Shown here piece by piece: positions 33,141-39,636 of a stretch of 39,636 bases of DNA; the stretch's first letter is position 1; each line of letters begins with the position of its first letter. Position numbers and translations under genes: made by a program. The DNA lies in the NCBI GenBank assembly GCA_009788085.1, contig WQSB01000007.1:1-39636 (forward strand), written 5' to 3'. A model generated the notes under the pieces. It had not been told where the DNA came from. It worked only from the letters and a program-made list of their open reading frames with translations, and searched no databases. The stretch comes from Defluviitaleaceae bacterium (GTDB lineage: Bacteria; Bacillota; Clostridia; Lachnospirales; WQUN01).

Positions 33141-34295
33141 TTATCTTATTATGCTGCCAAGTGTAACCGTGATGTCCAAGCGTTCCCGTCCCCGGTATAC
33201 CCCGAAAACGACTTCGTTACCCGGACGGCTGAGAGCCAATGCCGCGACAAAATCGTCGAAACCGGCGATTCGGATACCCCCAAAAGATACGATTAAATCG
33301 TTCACTTGTAAACCGGCGGCTTCGGCGGGACTGTCCGGAAAAACTGCACGGATTAAAATTCCCGGGGCTGGCAGGTTAAAGGAGGCGGCGCGGGCCTCGC
33401 TCATTTCCTCATGCCTGATGCCAATAAAGGGCTGGCGTGCCGAGCCGTTTTCCTTCAGCTCCAGCAAAACGGGGACTACGTTATTGATGGGTAAAGCATA
33501 CCCCATGCCCTCGATGTCCGCGCCCAAAAGCTTGGCCGTAACAATGCCGATAACCTCACCGTGCCGGTTTACCAGCGGGCCGCCGCTGTTGCCGCGGTTT
33601 ACTGCGGCGTCGGTTTGCATAACGTCCAGGTTCAGACGATAGCGCGTGTGTGGGTCGTCAATATTGATATTGAGATTAAGCGCGGATATTATACCCCGCG
33701 TAACGGTTTGGCCTTCTCCCATGGCGTTTCCGATGGCTACGACGGGGTCGCCCATACGCATTATATCCGAATCTCCAAAGACTGCAACAGTAAACGGAAC
33801 ACCCTTGGCTTCCAATGCCGCTTTTGACACCGCCAGAACCGCCAAGTCGGAATCCCTGTGCCAGCCGATGGGCACGGCCGGGACATTTTCGTTATCGTCC
33901 AAGGAAATCGTAACCGACGTGGCATTTTCAATTACGTGATTATTTGTTGCGATGAACACATAGTCCCCGTCCTCGGCGAAAATGAAACCCGAGCCCGCGC
34001 CGGGAGCTTCCCCCCGCCCGAAGCCTCGGCCCATTGCCGCCGTCACGTTAATGCTCACAACGGAATCCTTCACCAGAGGGATAACGTCAACGAAGCTGGG
34101 CTCATTCGGGTCAATGGGAATCGCAAGCGGGTTCACATGAACCGTCGTAACGCTGGCGGTCCTGTCCACCTCAATAGTAACAACCTCCGGCTCCGGCGTA
34201 AAATGCCGCATAAACGCATATCCCGCACCCAGCCCCAGCCCCAAGGTCACACCGCCAAGGCATATCGCTATCAAAAACAACCATATTTTCCGCAT
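33141..34295 (-). CDS. HtrA/DegP-like serine protease with PDZ domain
   Basis: 384 residues from ATG 34295 after AAAAGGAGGAATTTTT. One N-terminal helix (about 5-27), trypsin-like domain with His120 (ATNNH), Asp150 (SDLAVL) and Ser237 (RGNSGGP), and one C-terminal PDZ domain (about 310-384). It would be anchored with the protease outside the membrane and degrade misfolded exported proteins. An open frame extends 48 codons further upstream, to an ATG just after mnhD, but without a ribosome site. Just downstream in the antiporter direction, 145 bases after mnhD. Confidence 0.92.
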   Translation of the reverse strand: MRKIWLFLIAICLGGVTLGLGLGAGYAFMRHFTPEPEVVTIEVDRTASVTTVHVNPLAIPIDPNEPSFVDVIPLVKDSVVSINVTAAMGRGFGRGEAPGAGSGFIFAEDGDYVFIATNNHVIENATSVTISLDDNENVPAVPIGWHRDSDLAVLAVSKAALEAKGVPFTVAVFGDSDIMRMGDPVVAIGNAMGEGQTVTRGIISALNLNINIDDPHTRYRLNLDVMQTDAAVNRGNSGGPLVNRHGEVIGIVTAKLLGADIEGMGYALPINNVVPVLLELKENGSARQPFIGIRHEEMSEARAASFNLPAPGILIRAVFPDSPAEAAGLQVNDLIVSFGGIRIAGFDDFVAALALSRPGNEVVFGVYRGRERLDITVTLGSIIR

Positions 34296-34439
34296 AAAAA
34301 TTCCTCCTTTTACGACTACAGTATACACGATACAATTGAATAAAATATGTACATATTGTAAATTTTGTGCTATGCGGACGCGCAAGGACATTGATTTCAG
34401 CGATGCGAGGAAATCGGATAAATTGGCGGCTCTAATCAT

Positions 34440-36050
34440 TTAAAACACTCCGATATAAATCACCAGCACTGCAAAGAAAGCCCCGATGGAAACGCAAATC
34501 TGCTGGAAGCTGAGGCTGAGGCCGTTAAGCTTGGGCAGAAACTCCCGCTTGGATATGGCGTACCTGTAAATCAAAATGCCAATTGCCACGCTGGCGGCGA
34601 AAATCCCAACCTTTTCGAGGTAGCTCCAAAAACTCAAGCTGACGGGGGCATCGAATAAAAAGTCCATGGCCTGCGCGCCGCCGATTCCCAGCGCGAGGCA
34701 GATAATTCCCAAACCCAGCACAACTGCGCGTCTGTTGAAATCCGGTTCGTCGCCGCCTTCGGTACGAACCTTGCCGAGGGGCTTGCCGAAGAAAATCGCC
34801 GCGTATTTAACAAACGCCAAAATAGTCCCCAAGTTAATTAGAATAATAATCCACTCTGTTGCGCCAGTTGCGCCGCTCATTAAAAAATACTTCGAAATGC
34901 TTCCGTTAAACAACGGTGCGCCGATGATTCCAAGGATAGCCATTATATTTGCGGCGGCAATAAGGGGCGTCTGGCGCAAAGCCCCGCGGATTTTGCGGAT
35001 ATCCTTCGTATGATAAAGGTAGGTAATCTGGCTGGCGCAAAGGAACAACGCCACCTTAAACAGCGAATGGTTTACAATATGAAACAGCGACCCCACCCTG
35101 GAATACCCATCACCCAAGCTGAGTCCGGTTATAATCAGCCCAACTTGAGCAATTGTAGAATAAGCCAGCAGCAGCCGGACATCCGTCTGGGAAAGGGCCA
35201 TAATAACCCCTGCCACGGCGGTGATTATTCCGATTACAAGAAAGAAATCCGTACCCATCCCCCCAAAAACATCCTGGAAGCGGATAAAAAGATAAACCCC
35301 GGCTTTAATATGCAACCCCGACATAATCGCGGCAATAGTAAATCGCGAGCCTGTCAGGGAATTTACCTTGGGCAGCCAAGTAAGCATGGGCAAAAGAGAG
35401 CACTTGGACGCGATACTGGTCATAATAAGTGCGTAGGGTAACGCCAGCGAACGGTCATCCATGGTGTAAAGCACTGCGGAGGCGGCCTCCATGTCCATGA
35501 CGCCAGTAAGCATGTAGATATACCCCAGTCCAAAGAGATACAACTGCATCACAATGATATTCACCATCAAAAAGGTCATACCGGCAAACAAATTCCGCCG
35601 CTCCCGGTCGTACATAAGCAAAATTGTAACAACAACTGTGCTTACCTCCACCAGCACAAAAATATTAAAAAAGTCCCGAGTCAGGAAAAGGCCAATCAAC
35701 GCGCCCTCCAGCAAAAAAATCAGGAAAAGGTACAGTCGCTTCGTGCGGTCGTAGGGTGTTTGCACGGTATAAATTCCCACTACAAGGAAGATAAAAACCG
35801 TCAGGCATACAAAAACGGCGGCCAGCAAATCCGCACGCAAAATGATACCCAAAAACCCTTCATAGTCGCCGACGGTGACGGCAATTTCGGATTCCTGCGT
35901 GGCAAAAAGCAGCCACGCCGCCGGAACCATAAACGCGGCCTGAACCGCGATGGCAATAACCCGAGCAATTTTAAGCGTAAAAAACACATATAAAAACACG
36001 GCTATAAGCACCGGCACAATTACAAAAAAAGTAAGCATCTGAGGTGGCAT
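34440..36050 (-). CDS. mnhD: Antiporter subunit MnhD/MrpD (MbhH-like)
   Basis: 536 residues, about 14 helices, homologous to complex I ND2/ND4/ND5. Conserved charges are visible: Glu in FVLVEVST (helix 5), the Lys of MTSIASKCSLLPMLTWLPKV (helix 7), and the His pair in SLFHIVNHSLFKVALFL with its Lys. These form the proton/cation path. ATG 36050 follows GGAGAGCTGAAC; it starts two bases after mnhC. It is the only large ND5-like subunit in the operon. Confidence 0.93.
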   Translation of the reverse strand: MPPQMLTFFVIVPVLIAVFLYVFFTLKIARVIAIAVQAAFMVPAAWLLFATQESEIAVTVGDYEGFLGIILRADLLAAVFVCLTVFIFLVVGIYTVQTPYDRTKRLYLFLIFLLEGALIGLFLTRDFFNIFVLVEVSTVVVTILLMYDRERRNLFAGMTFLMVNIIVMQLYLFGLGYIYMLTGVMDMEAASAVLYTMDDRSLALPYALIMTSIASKCSLLPMLTWLPKVNSLTGSRFTIAAIMSGLHIKAGVYLFIRFQDVFGGMGTDFFLVIGIITAVAGVIMALSQTDVRLLLAYSTIAQVGLIITGLSLGDGYSRVGSLFHIVNHSLFKVALFLCASQITYLYHTKDIRKIRGALRQTPLIAAANIMAILGIIGAPLFNGSISKYFLMSGATGATEWIIILINLGTILAFVKYAAIFFGKPLGKVRTEGGDEPDFNRRAVVLGLGIICLALGIGGAQAMDFLFDAPVSLSFWSYLEKVGIFAASVAIGILIYRYAISKREFLPKLNGLSLSFQQICVSIGAFFAVLVIYIGVF

Positions 36051-36052
36051 GT

Positions 36053-36439
36053 TCAGCTCTCCGGTCGTTCGTCAACGGTGGCCAAATCCTGCATGGGTTG
36101 CCAATCGACGGTCTGGTATTTTCTAAAAAGCGCGTTAAGCAGCGTAATATTAATTGCCGTGACGGCAATCCCGATAATAATTGCCGTAAGCATCAAGGCC
36201 TGTGGAAGCGGGTCGGCAATGGTATTGGGGTCGTAGACTTCTGTGGCATCCTGAAAAATAGGCGGGATATTCCCAAGCCGCGCCCCAAGTCCCAGCCAAA
36301 ACAAAATAACGGATGTTTGCATCAGCATAATAAGCACAATCGCCTTGACGATATTCCGGCTGATAATCAGGCCAAAAAAACTGATAAAAAACACAAGTAT
36401 CGGAAAAATCTCAAGAACGTGAATGTCACCCACAGTCAT
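36053..36439 (-). CDS. mnhC: Antiporter subunit MnhC/MrpC
   Basis: 128 residues, three helices, NuoK-like. MLMQTSVILFWLGLG and ALMLTAIIIGIAVTAINITLL (the Glu/Thr region of NuoK is partly changed). ATG 36439 after GGAGGATTGAGT. Partner of MnhD in a NuoK-NuoN-like pair. Confidence 0.92.
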   Translation of the reverse strand: MTVGDIHVLEIFPILVFFISFFGLIISRNIVKAIVLIMLMQTSVILFWLGLGARLGNIPPIFQDATEVYDPNTIADPLPQALMLTAIIIGIAVTAINITLLNALFRKYQTVDWQPMQDLATVDERPES

Positions 36440-36441
36440 AC

Positions 36442-37449
36442 TCAATCCTCCCCGTCGTCAAAAGCCTCGACTACTTCTTCTTTATCAGGTAAGCGTTCGA
36501 TGGCAATGTATCTGTAAAACAGCACGAAAAATCCAAAGGCAACCTTTAATCCTACAAGAAAATTCATAGCAATAAGATAAATATTTTGAAACATTTCTGT
36601 AGCATAGCCGTAGAAATAAATAAACCCTGTGAAAATGGCGAAAATCGGTAGGATAATAATATTGATAAACACAAGCTCTTCAAGCTTCATGGCTTTTTCG
36701 ATGGGTAAATCGTAAACCCCAAGCACCATAAACCGGCACACCAAAAACAGCGCAAAAGCCAAGCCCCCGAGAAAGCCTCCCCCAGCGGAGATATGTCCGT
36801 TCATAACAAGATACATACCAAAAAGCAAAATAATCGGGCAAACGATACGCATGGCAAACTTGGTCATACGCGAGCGTTCGACTTCGCTGTGCCGCCCGTC
36901 GGCGACTATTGTACGGTCAAACCAAGACAGGTGAATCACGGCCACAACAGCCGTTACCAGCAGCAACGCCTCAAAAAGCGTGTCATACACGCGATATCCC
37001 AAATAAATTGCTGTGACGGCATTTCGCCCGCCCACATCCCTCATGAACTGGAACAAATACAAATCACGAAGCTCGGTATAGGCGTATTCCGTGGTTGTGG
37101 GTACGAAAAAAATAAACAGCCCGCAAAGCATCGCCACAAACGCAAAGGCGGCAACCAGTTTAAAATAATTTCTTGGCTTAGCAGCGGACGCCATTTCTGC
37201 TTTTAAGCCGCTACCACGGCTGTAATACTTCTCGATGCACACGATAAAAAATATCGTGGCAAAGGCGGAAATACCCGCTTCGGCCATAGCCACATCCGGC
37301 GCGCCCAAAAACAAATATATCACCGAGGTAATCAGGGAAAAAACGCCAAAAAAAATCATGACCCGGTATGTCTTTTTTGCAAAGACAATCCAAATCGCGT
37401 TGACAACCCAAAATACCAGTAAAATTTCAGTGGTCAAAGCTATCGCCAT
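36442..37449 (-). CDS. mnhB: Fused MbhD-MbhE-MnhB antiporter subunit
   Basis: About 335 residues. N-terminal DUF4040/MbhD part (TEILLVFWVVNAIWIVFAKK, GAPDVAMAEAGISAFATIFF), then an MbhE-like part (GRNAVTAIYLGYRVYDTLFEALLLVTAVVAV), then an MnhB domain (ICPI-LLFGMYLVMNGHISAGGGFLGGLAFA). In canonical Mrp systems MbhD/E make up the C-terminus of the large MrpA; here they stand without the ND5-like MrpA N-terminus. The start is uncertain: ATG 37449 suits the family, TTG 37494 and ATG 37467 are also open. It overlaps mnhG by 23 bases with the chosen start. Confidence 0.87.
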   Translation of the reverse strand: MAIALTTEILLVFWVVNAIWIVFAKKTYRVMIFFGVFSLITSVIYLFLGAPDVAMAEAGISAFATIFFIVCIEKYYSRGSGLKAEMASAAKPRNYFKLVAAFAFVAMLCGLFIFFVPTTTEYAYTELRDLYLFQFMRDVGGRNAVTAIYLGYRVYDTLFEALLLVTAVVAVIHLSWFDRTIVADGRHSEVERSRMTKFAMRIVCPIILLFGMYLVMNGHISAGGGFLGGLAFALFLVCRFMVLGVYDLPIEKAMKLEELVFINIIILPIFAIFTGFIYFYGYATEMFQNIYLIAMNFLVGLKVAFGFFVLFYRYIAIERLPDKEEVVEAFDDGED

Positions 37450-37750
37450 CCTTGCAAATGGAAACATAGCCGCTTCGATAAGCCGCCTGGGCAATTATAT
37501 GCGCAACCAGCGGGTTAAGCACCATTATGATAATAATAATAAGTATAATTTTTCCGGTAAAAAAGCTGAAACCATGCCGGATAGCCAAGCCGATTCCAAT
37601 GGTCAAAAGCCCGATGGTATCAATTTTACAGGCCACAAGCAATCTATAATAAAAATCCTTTTTCGGCTGGAACATGCCAATTATACCAACAAGCATAAAC
37701 GCTATGCCGATTCCCATAATAATAAAGCTGACAATCTCCTGAACGCTCAC
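37427..37750 (-). CDS. mnhG: Antiporter subunit MnhG/MrpG
   Basis: 107 residues, three helices, PhaG/MnhG family: MGIGIAFMLVGIIGMFQPKKDFYYRLLVACKIDTIGLL. GTG start after AGGAGGACAAGGAATA. Confidence 0.9.
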   Translation of the reverse strand: MSVQEIVSFIIMGIGIAFMLVGIIGMFQPKKDFYYRLLVACKIDTIGLLTIGIGLAIRHGFSFFTGKIILIIIIIMVLNPLVAHIIAQAAYRSGYVSICKDGDSFDH

Positions 37751-38022
37751 TATTCCTTGTCCTCCTGGCCCTTGCGCCTGTCCCGCTCGCTAAGAAAAAG
37801 CGCGATAAAAATAGTCCCGATAAACCCTGACACGGCGTATAAAATGGCAAAATCCATCAAAAAAGTCATTTCACTCACCGACGCGAAAATAATAATAATT
37901 ATTATTATTTTACACGCAATCAAATTCATCCCCAAAAGCCTGTCCCACACGCTTGGGCCAATCGCCACACGTATCCCATAGGGCACAAGCAGCCCCAGCA
38001 TTATCGCAAGCACAATGTACAT
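37750..38022 (-). CDS. mnhF: Antiporter subunit MnhF/MrpF
   Basis: 90 residues, three helices: RVAIGPSVWDRLLGMNLIACKIIII, as in the MrpF family. Ends in a charged tail. ATG 38022 after GGAAGGAGAATAGCTC. It overlaps mnhG by one base. Confidence 0.9.
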   Translation of the reverse strand: MYIVLAIMLGLLVPYGIRVAIGPSVWDRLLGMNLIACKIIIIIIIFASVSEMTFLMDFAILYAVSGFIGTIFIALFLSERDRRKGQEDKE

Positions 38023-38025
38023 GAG

Positions 38026-38565
38026 CTATTCTCCTTCCATGGCTGTTGGACAGTCATGTTGGGGTCCCGCCAGCGGAATTTCCGGCTCCGGCAAAATTTC
38101 GGATTTAATCAGCTGTTTCTCAATCGCGCGCAGGCCCTCAACCGATGCGGGATATCCCTGCTTATCGCGTTTTCCGATGCATAATAAATAAATGTTCTTT
38201 TTTCTGCGCTCAAGGAAAACCGAACCCGGCGTCAACGTAATAGAGTCCGCCAGCAGTATCTTTAAAAATTCGCTTTTTAGCTCCAGATTCGTTTCAACGA
38301 CGCCCCATTTTGCGTCGGAAAAAATAAGCCTAAGCAAAAAAAACGCATCCAGGTAAATGCGCCCTATAAGCCACAGCGGATACGTCAGAAGCTTGTAAAA
38401 ATCAACATTTTTAACCTCTTCGAAGTTAAAAAATTTCCCCATCAGATGCATACTAAGCATACCCATGAACATGCCTGTGGCCACTATCTGCCAAGAGACG
38501 CCCTCCATCAGAACGCACCAGACCAACGTCAATGTCACAATTACAAAAATAGTGTGCTTTCCCAT
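38026..38565 (-). CDS. mnhE: Antiporter subunit MnhE/MrpE, first gene of the operon
   Basis: 179 residues: two to three N-terminal helices and a soluble tail. Conserved SITLTPGSVFLE, where MrpE has 'SITLTPGT', is seen. GTTGGATAGGA lies before the ATG. Promoter at 38615-38642 and possibly a longer leader. Confidence 0.9.
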   Translation of the reverse strand: MGKHTIFVIVTLTLVWCVLMEGVSWQIVATGMFMGMLSMHLMGKFFNFEEVKNVDFYKLLTYPLWLIGRIYLDAFFLLRLIFSDAKWGVVETNLELKSEFLKILLADSITLTPGSVFLERRKKNIYLLCIGKRDKQGYPASVEGLRAIEKQLIKSEILPEPEIPLAGPQHDCPTAMEGE

Positions 38566-38614
38566 TCCTATCCAACCCCTACAGACTCATAAAGGGACTT
38601 CCTCATTTTATTGT

Positions 38615-38642
38615 ATTATATCATGGACAAAGGCTTTGTAAA
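38615..38642 (-). promoter_or_regulatory. Proximal promoter of the antiporter operon
   Basis: Minus strand TTTACA (38642-38637), 16-bp spacer, TATAAT (38620-38615), about 50 bases before mnhE. Confidence 0.6.
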
Positions 38643-38775
38643 GCAAGGGAGATAGGTTCGCAGGGCAATAGCATTTCCACCTCAGCAGGCTCAGCATGTT
38701 AGGGTATACCAAGCTCACGAAGCTTGTACCCGACCTTGCAAAAATGATAGACGATTTGTTGCGCCCTCCTTTTTC
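38643..38775 (-). ncRNA. Candidate structured leader RNA upstream of the antiporter operon
   Basis: The gap 38566-39013 has no gene. On the minus strand a second promoter, TTTACC-N17-TATATT (38809-38781), would start an RNA near 38775. It contains hairpin GGGTA/TACCC around AAGCT-AGCTT (38731-38702), a direct repeat GCTGAG-CCT-GCTGAG, and terminal GGAG/CTCC ends. It could be a riboswitch-like leader for mnhE or an independent RNA. I could not assign it to a known family; ion riboswitches are the obvious test. Confidence 0.35.
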
Positions 38776-38806
38776 TTGTTAATATAATTGCTATAATGGC
38801 TTGGGT

Positions 38807-38840
38807 AAAAGGCGCGGTGACAAGTTCCGCGCCTTTTTTT
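38807..38840 (+). terminator. Strong rho-independent terminator without a matching gene
   Basis: AAAAGGCGCGG (38807-38817), nine-base loop, CCGCGCCTTTT (38827-38837), T-tract to 38840. On the minus strand the T-run is shorter (TTTT), so plus is the better direction, though it may work both ways and also end the S-layer gene transcript. Confidence 0.75.
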
Positions 38841-39013
38841 CCTTAGCTCTTGCCCGCCAGATTTGCCAAGTAATTTCCTTGACTGTGGTTATTATAATTC
38901 ATGGATATCCAATAAGCCAAGGATTTTTACGGTCAAATATTACATTTGGGTTACAAGTACATCTGGGATGTTGAAGTGACGCTGTAGCCGGCACAGTCTT
39001 TGTTTTTCTGTTC

Positions 39014-39636
39014 TTACCAGCCTGCGTCTGTCATTAAGATATCCAGCATATGCATTAAATCGCCCATGGTGAGGTTGCCTTGGGGGTTAAGCGAGCCGGA
39101 AATGAATCCGATATCGGCGGCGATGCGGATATTGCGCCTAAACTCCGGCGAGGCCGCGGTGATTCCGGGAATGGAGGCCTCGGGAGTCATGGGGGTGAGC
39201 CGCTGATTGGTCTGGAGGCCATACAAGCGCACGAGGATATCAATGGCGGTTTCGCGATTGAGATTACCGGGCGCGAGAAGATTACTGCGCTGCAAAGCCT
39301 GAATCTGTGCGGAGGTAAGATTTCCGCCCATTGTAGCGGTGGTGTTGCGGTGGGATACGGCGTGAATGATATTGTTAAACATGCCTGTGGTGACGGTCTG
39401 ATGAGCGTCGAATACATGCAGGTCTGTGATGGTAAGGCGTGAAGTCACACGGGCAAGGGCCGGATTTGTGGGTGCGGCGGCAACATTTCCCTGCCCTGTG
39501 CCACCCGCGCCGGGGTCAACGGTGGGCGGGGCGTGACGGTTTACGCCGGAGAAGGTTCCCGGCCGGCTGACTTGGGCGCGCAGGTTATTTTCCGCGAAGG
39601 AGAAGCTGCCGTTCATGTCCTGCCAGCCCTGAACAC
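39014..39636 (-). CDS. S-layer homology (SLH) domain protein, 3' part
   Basis: The last 207 codons of a minus-strand gene whose 5' end lies beyond the right edge; the frame is open to the window end (VQGWQDMNGSFSF...). One SLH-type region is clear: LNRETAIDILVRLYGLQTNQ and FRRNIRIAADIGFISGSLNPQGNLTMGDLMHMLDIL. SLH domains bind pyruvylated wall polymers, so this is a surface protein. The remainder (GGTGQGNVAAAPTNPALARV) is a Gly/Ala/Pro-rich linker. Confidence 0.85.
   Translation of the reverse strand, partial: VQGWQDMNGSFSFAENNLRAQVSRPGTFSGVNRHAPPTVDPGAGGTGQGNVAAAPTNPALARVTSRLTITDLHVFDAHQTVTTGMFNNIIHAVSHRNTTATMGGNLTSAQIQALQRSNLLAPGNLNRETAIDILVRLYGLQTNQRLTPMTPEASIPGITAASPEFRRNIRIAADIGFISGSLNPQGNLTMGDLMHMLDILMTDAGW

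Noticed and set aside
34296-34439. HtrA with a 48-residue N-terminal extension
   Set aside because: The extended frame has no ribosome site, and ATG 34295 has AAAAGGAGG and a typical membrane anchor right after it.
38643-38775. SRP or T-box RNA before the antiporter operon
   Set aside because: No SRP tetraloop block and no T-box TGGN/tRNA-binding motif.
1-39636. CRISPR array, tRNA or insertion sequence
   Set aside because: No regularly spaced repeats, no tRNA fold and no transposase frame were found on either strand.

Overview
The window looks like a low-to-medium GC Clostridia-type Firmicute chromosome, probably of the Lachnospirales kind. The signs are strong AGGAGG-type ribosome binding sites, consensus sigma-A promoters, a V-type ATPase whose proteolipid has an N-terminal extension, a Gram-positive lipoprotein with lipobox, DUF3048 and polysaccharide-deacetylase envelope proteins, an S-layer-homology protein and a flagellar cap-like protein behind a sigma-28-like promoter. 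I see no rRNA, tRNA, CRISPR array or transposase gene. The genus cannot be fixed from the sequence alone.

Layout. 1-7296 is a mosaic: the start of a membrane protein (-), a membrane-anchored MutS-like ATPase, a regulator remnant, an M23 peptidase, a CNNM/CBS (HlyC/CorC-type) protein, a DUF6886-like protein, then on the minus strand an SDR reductase and rpsU (57 aa), a stalk-domain remnant, and an unknown plus-strand gene. 7329-13068 is a V-type ATPase operon in the order H-C-I-K-E-A; subunits F, B and D are absent and A is short at its 3' end. 13119-17794 holds a RelBE-type toxin-antitoxin pair, a membrane protein, RtcB RNA ligase with a small unknown partner, a chloramphenicol-phosphotransferase-like kinase abutting a beheaded histidine phosphatase, and a lipoprotein. 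17962-21521 is cell surface: FliD-like protein, then a convergent operon of DUF3048 protein and deacetylase lipoprotein, separated by a 141-nt palindrome.

21733-25828 is a 3H-domain (NiaR-type) regulator, a PTS EIIC_2-type permease and a fused MacB-like ABC transporter, with a 36-bp near-palindromic operator lying over the -10 box of the permease promoter. 25841-29164 carries a HigBA-type pair with its operator, an acyl-ACP thioesterase, a zinc-ribbon protein, a glyoxalase-fold remnant and a small ABC exporter. 29180-34295 has a chemoreceptor, a large hairpin region (candidate RNA), S-adenosylhomocysteinase and an HtrA-like protease. 34440-38565 is a six-gene minus-strand Mrp/Mbh-type cation/proton antiporter operon (E-F-G-[D-E-B fusion]-C-D) without the large MrpA N-terminal subunit. 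The end holds a structured non-coding stretch and the 3' part of an S-layer-homology protein.

The themes are ion bioenergetics (V-ATPase, antiporter), envelope remodelling, and a chromosome that carries many gene remnants (regulator, stalk domain, histidine phosphatase, glyoxalase) and several long intergenic palindromes. Best leads: the antiporter module without hydrogenase or MrpA, the regulator-operator-permease unit, the incomplete V-ATPase operon ending in a repeat, and the structured RNA candidates at 31571-31846 and 38643-38775.
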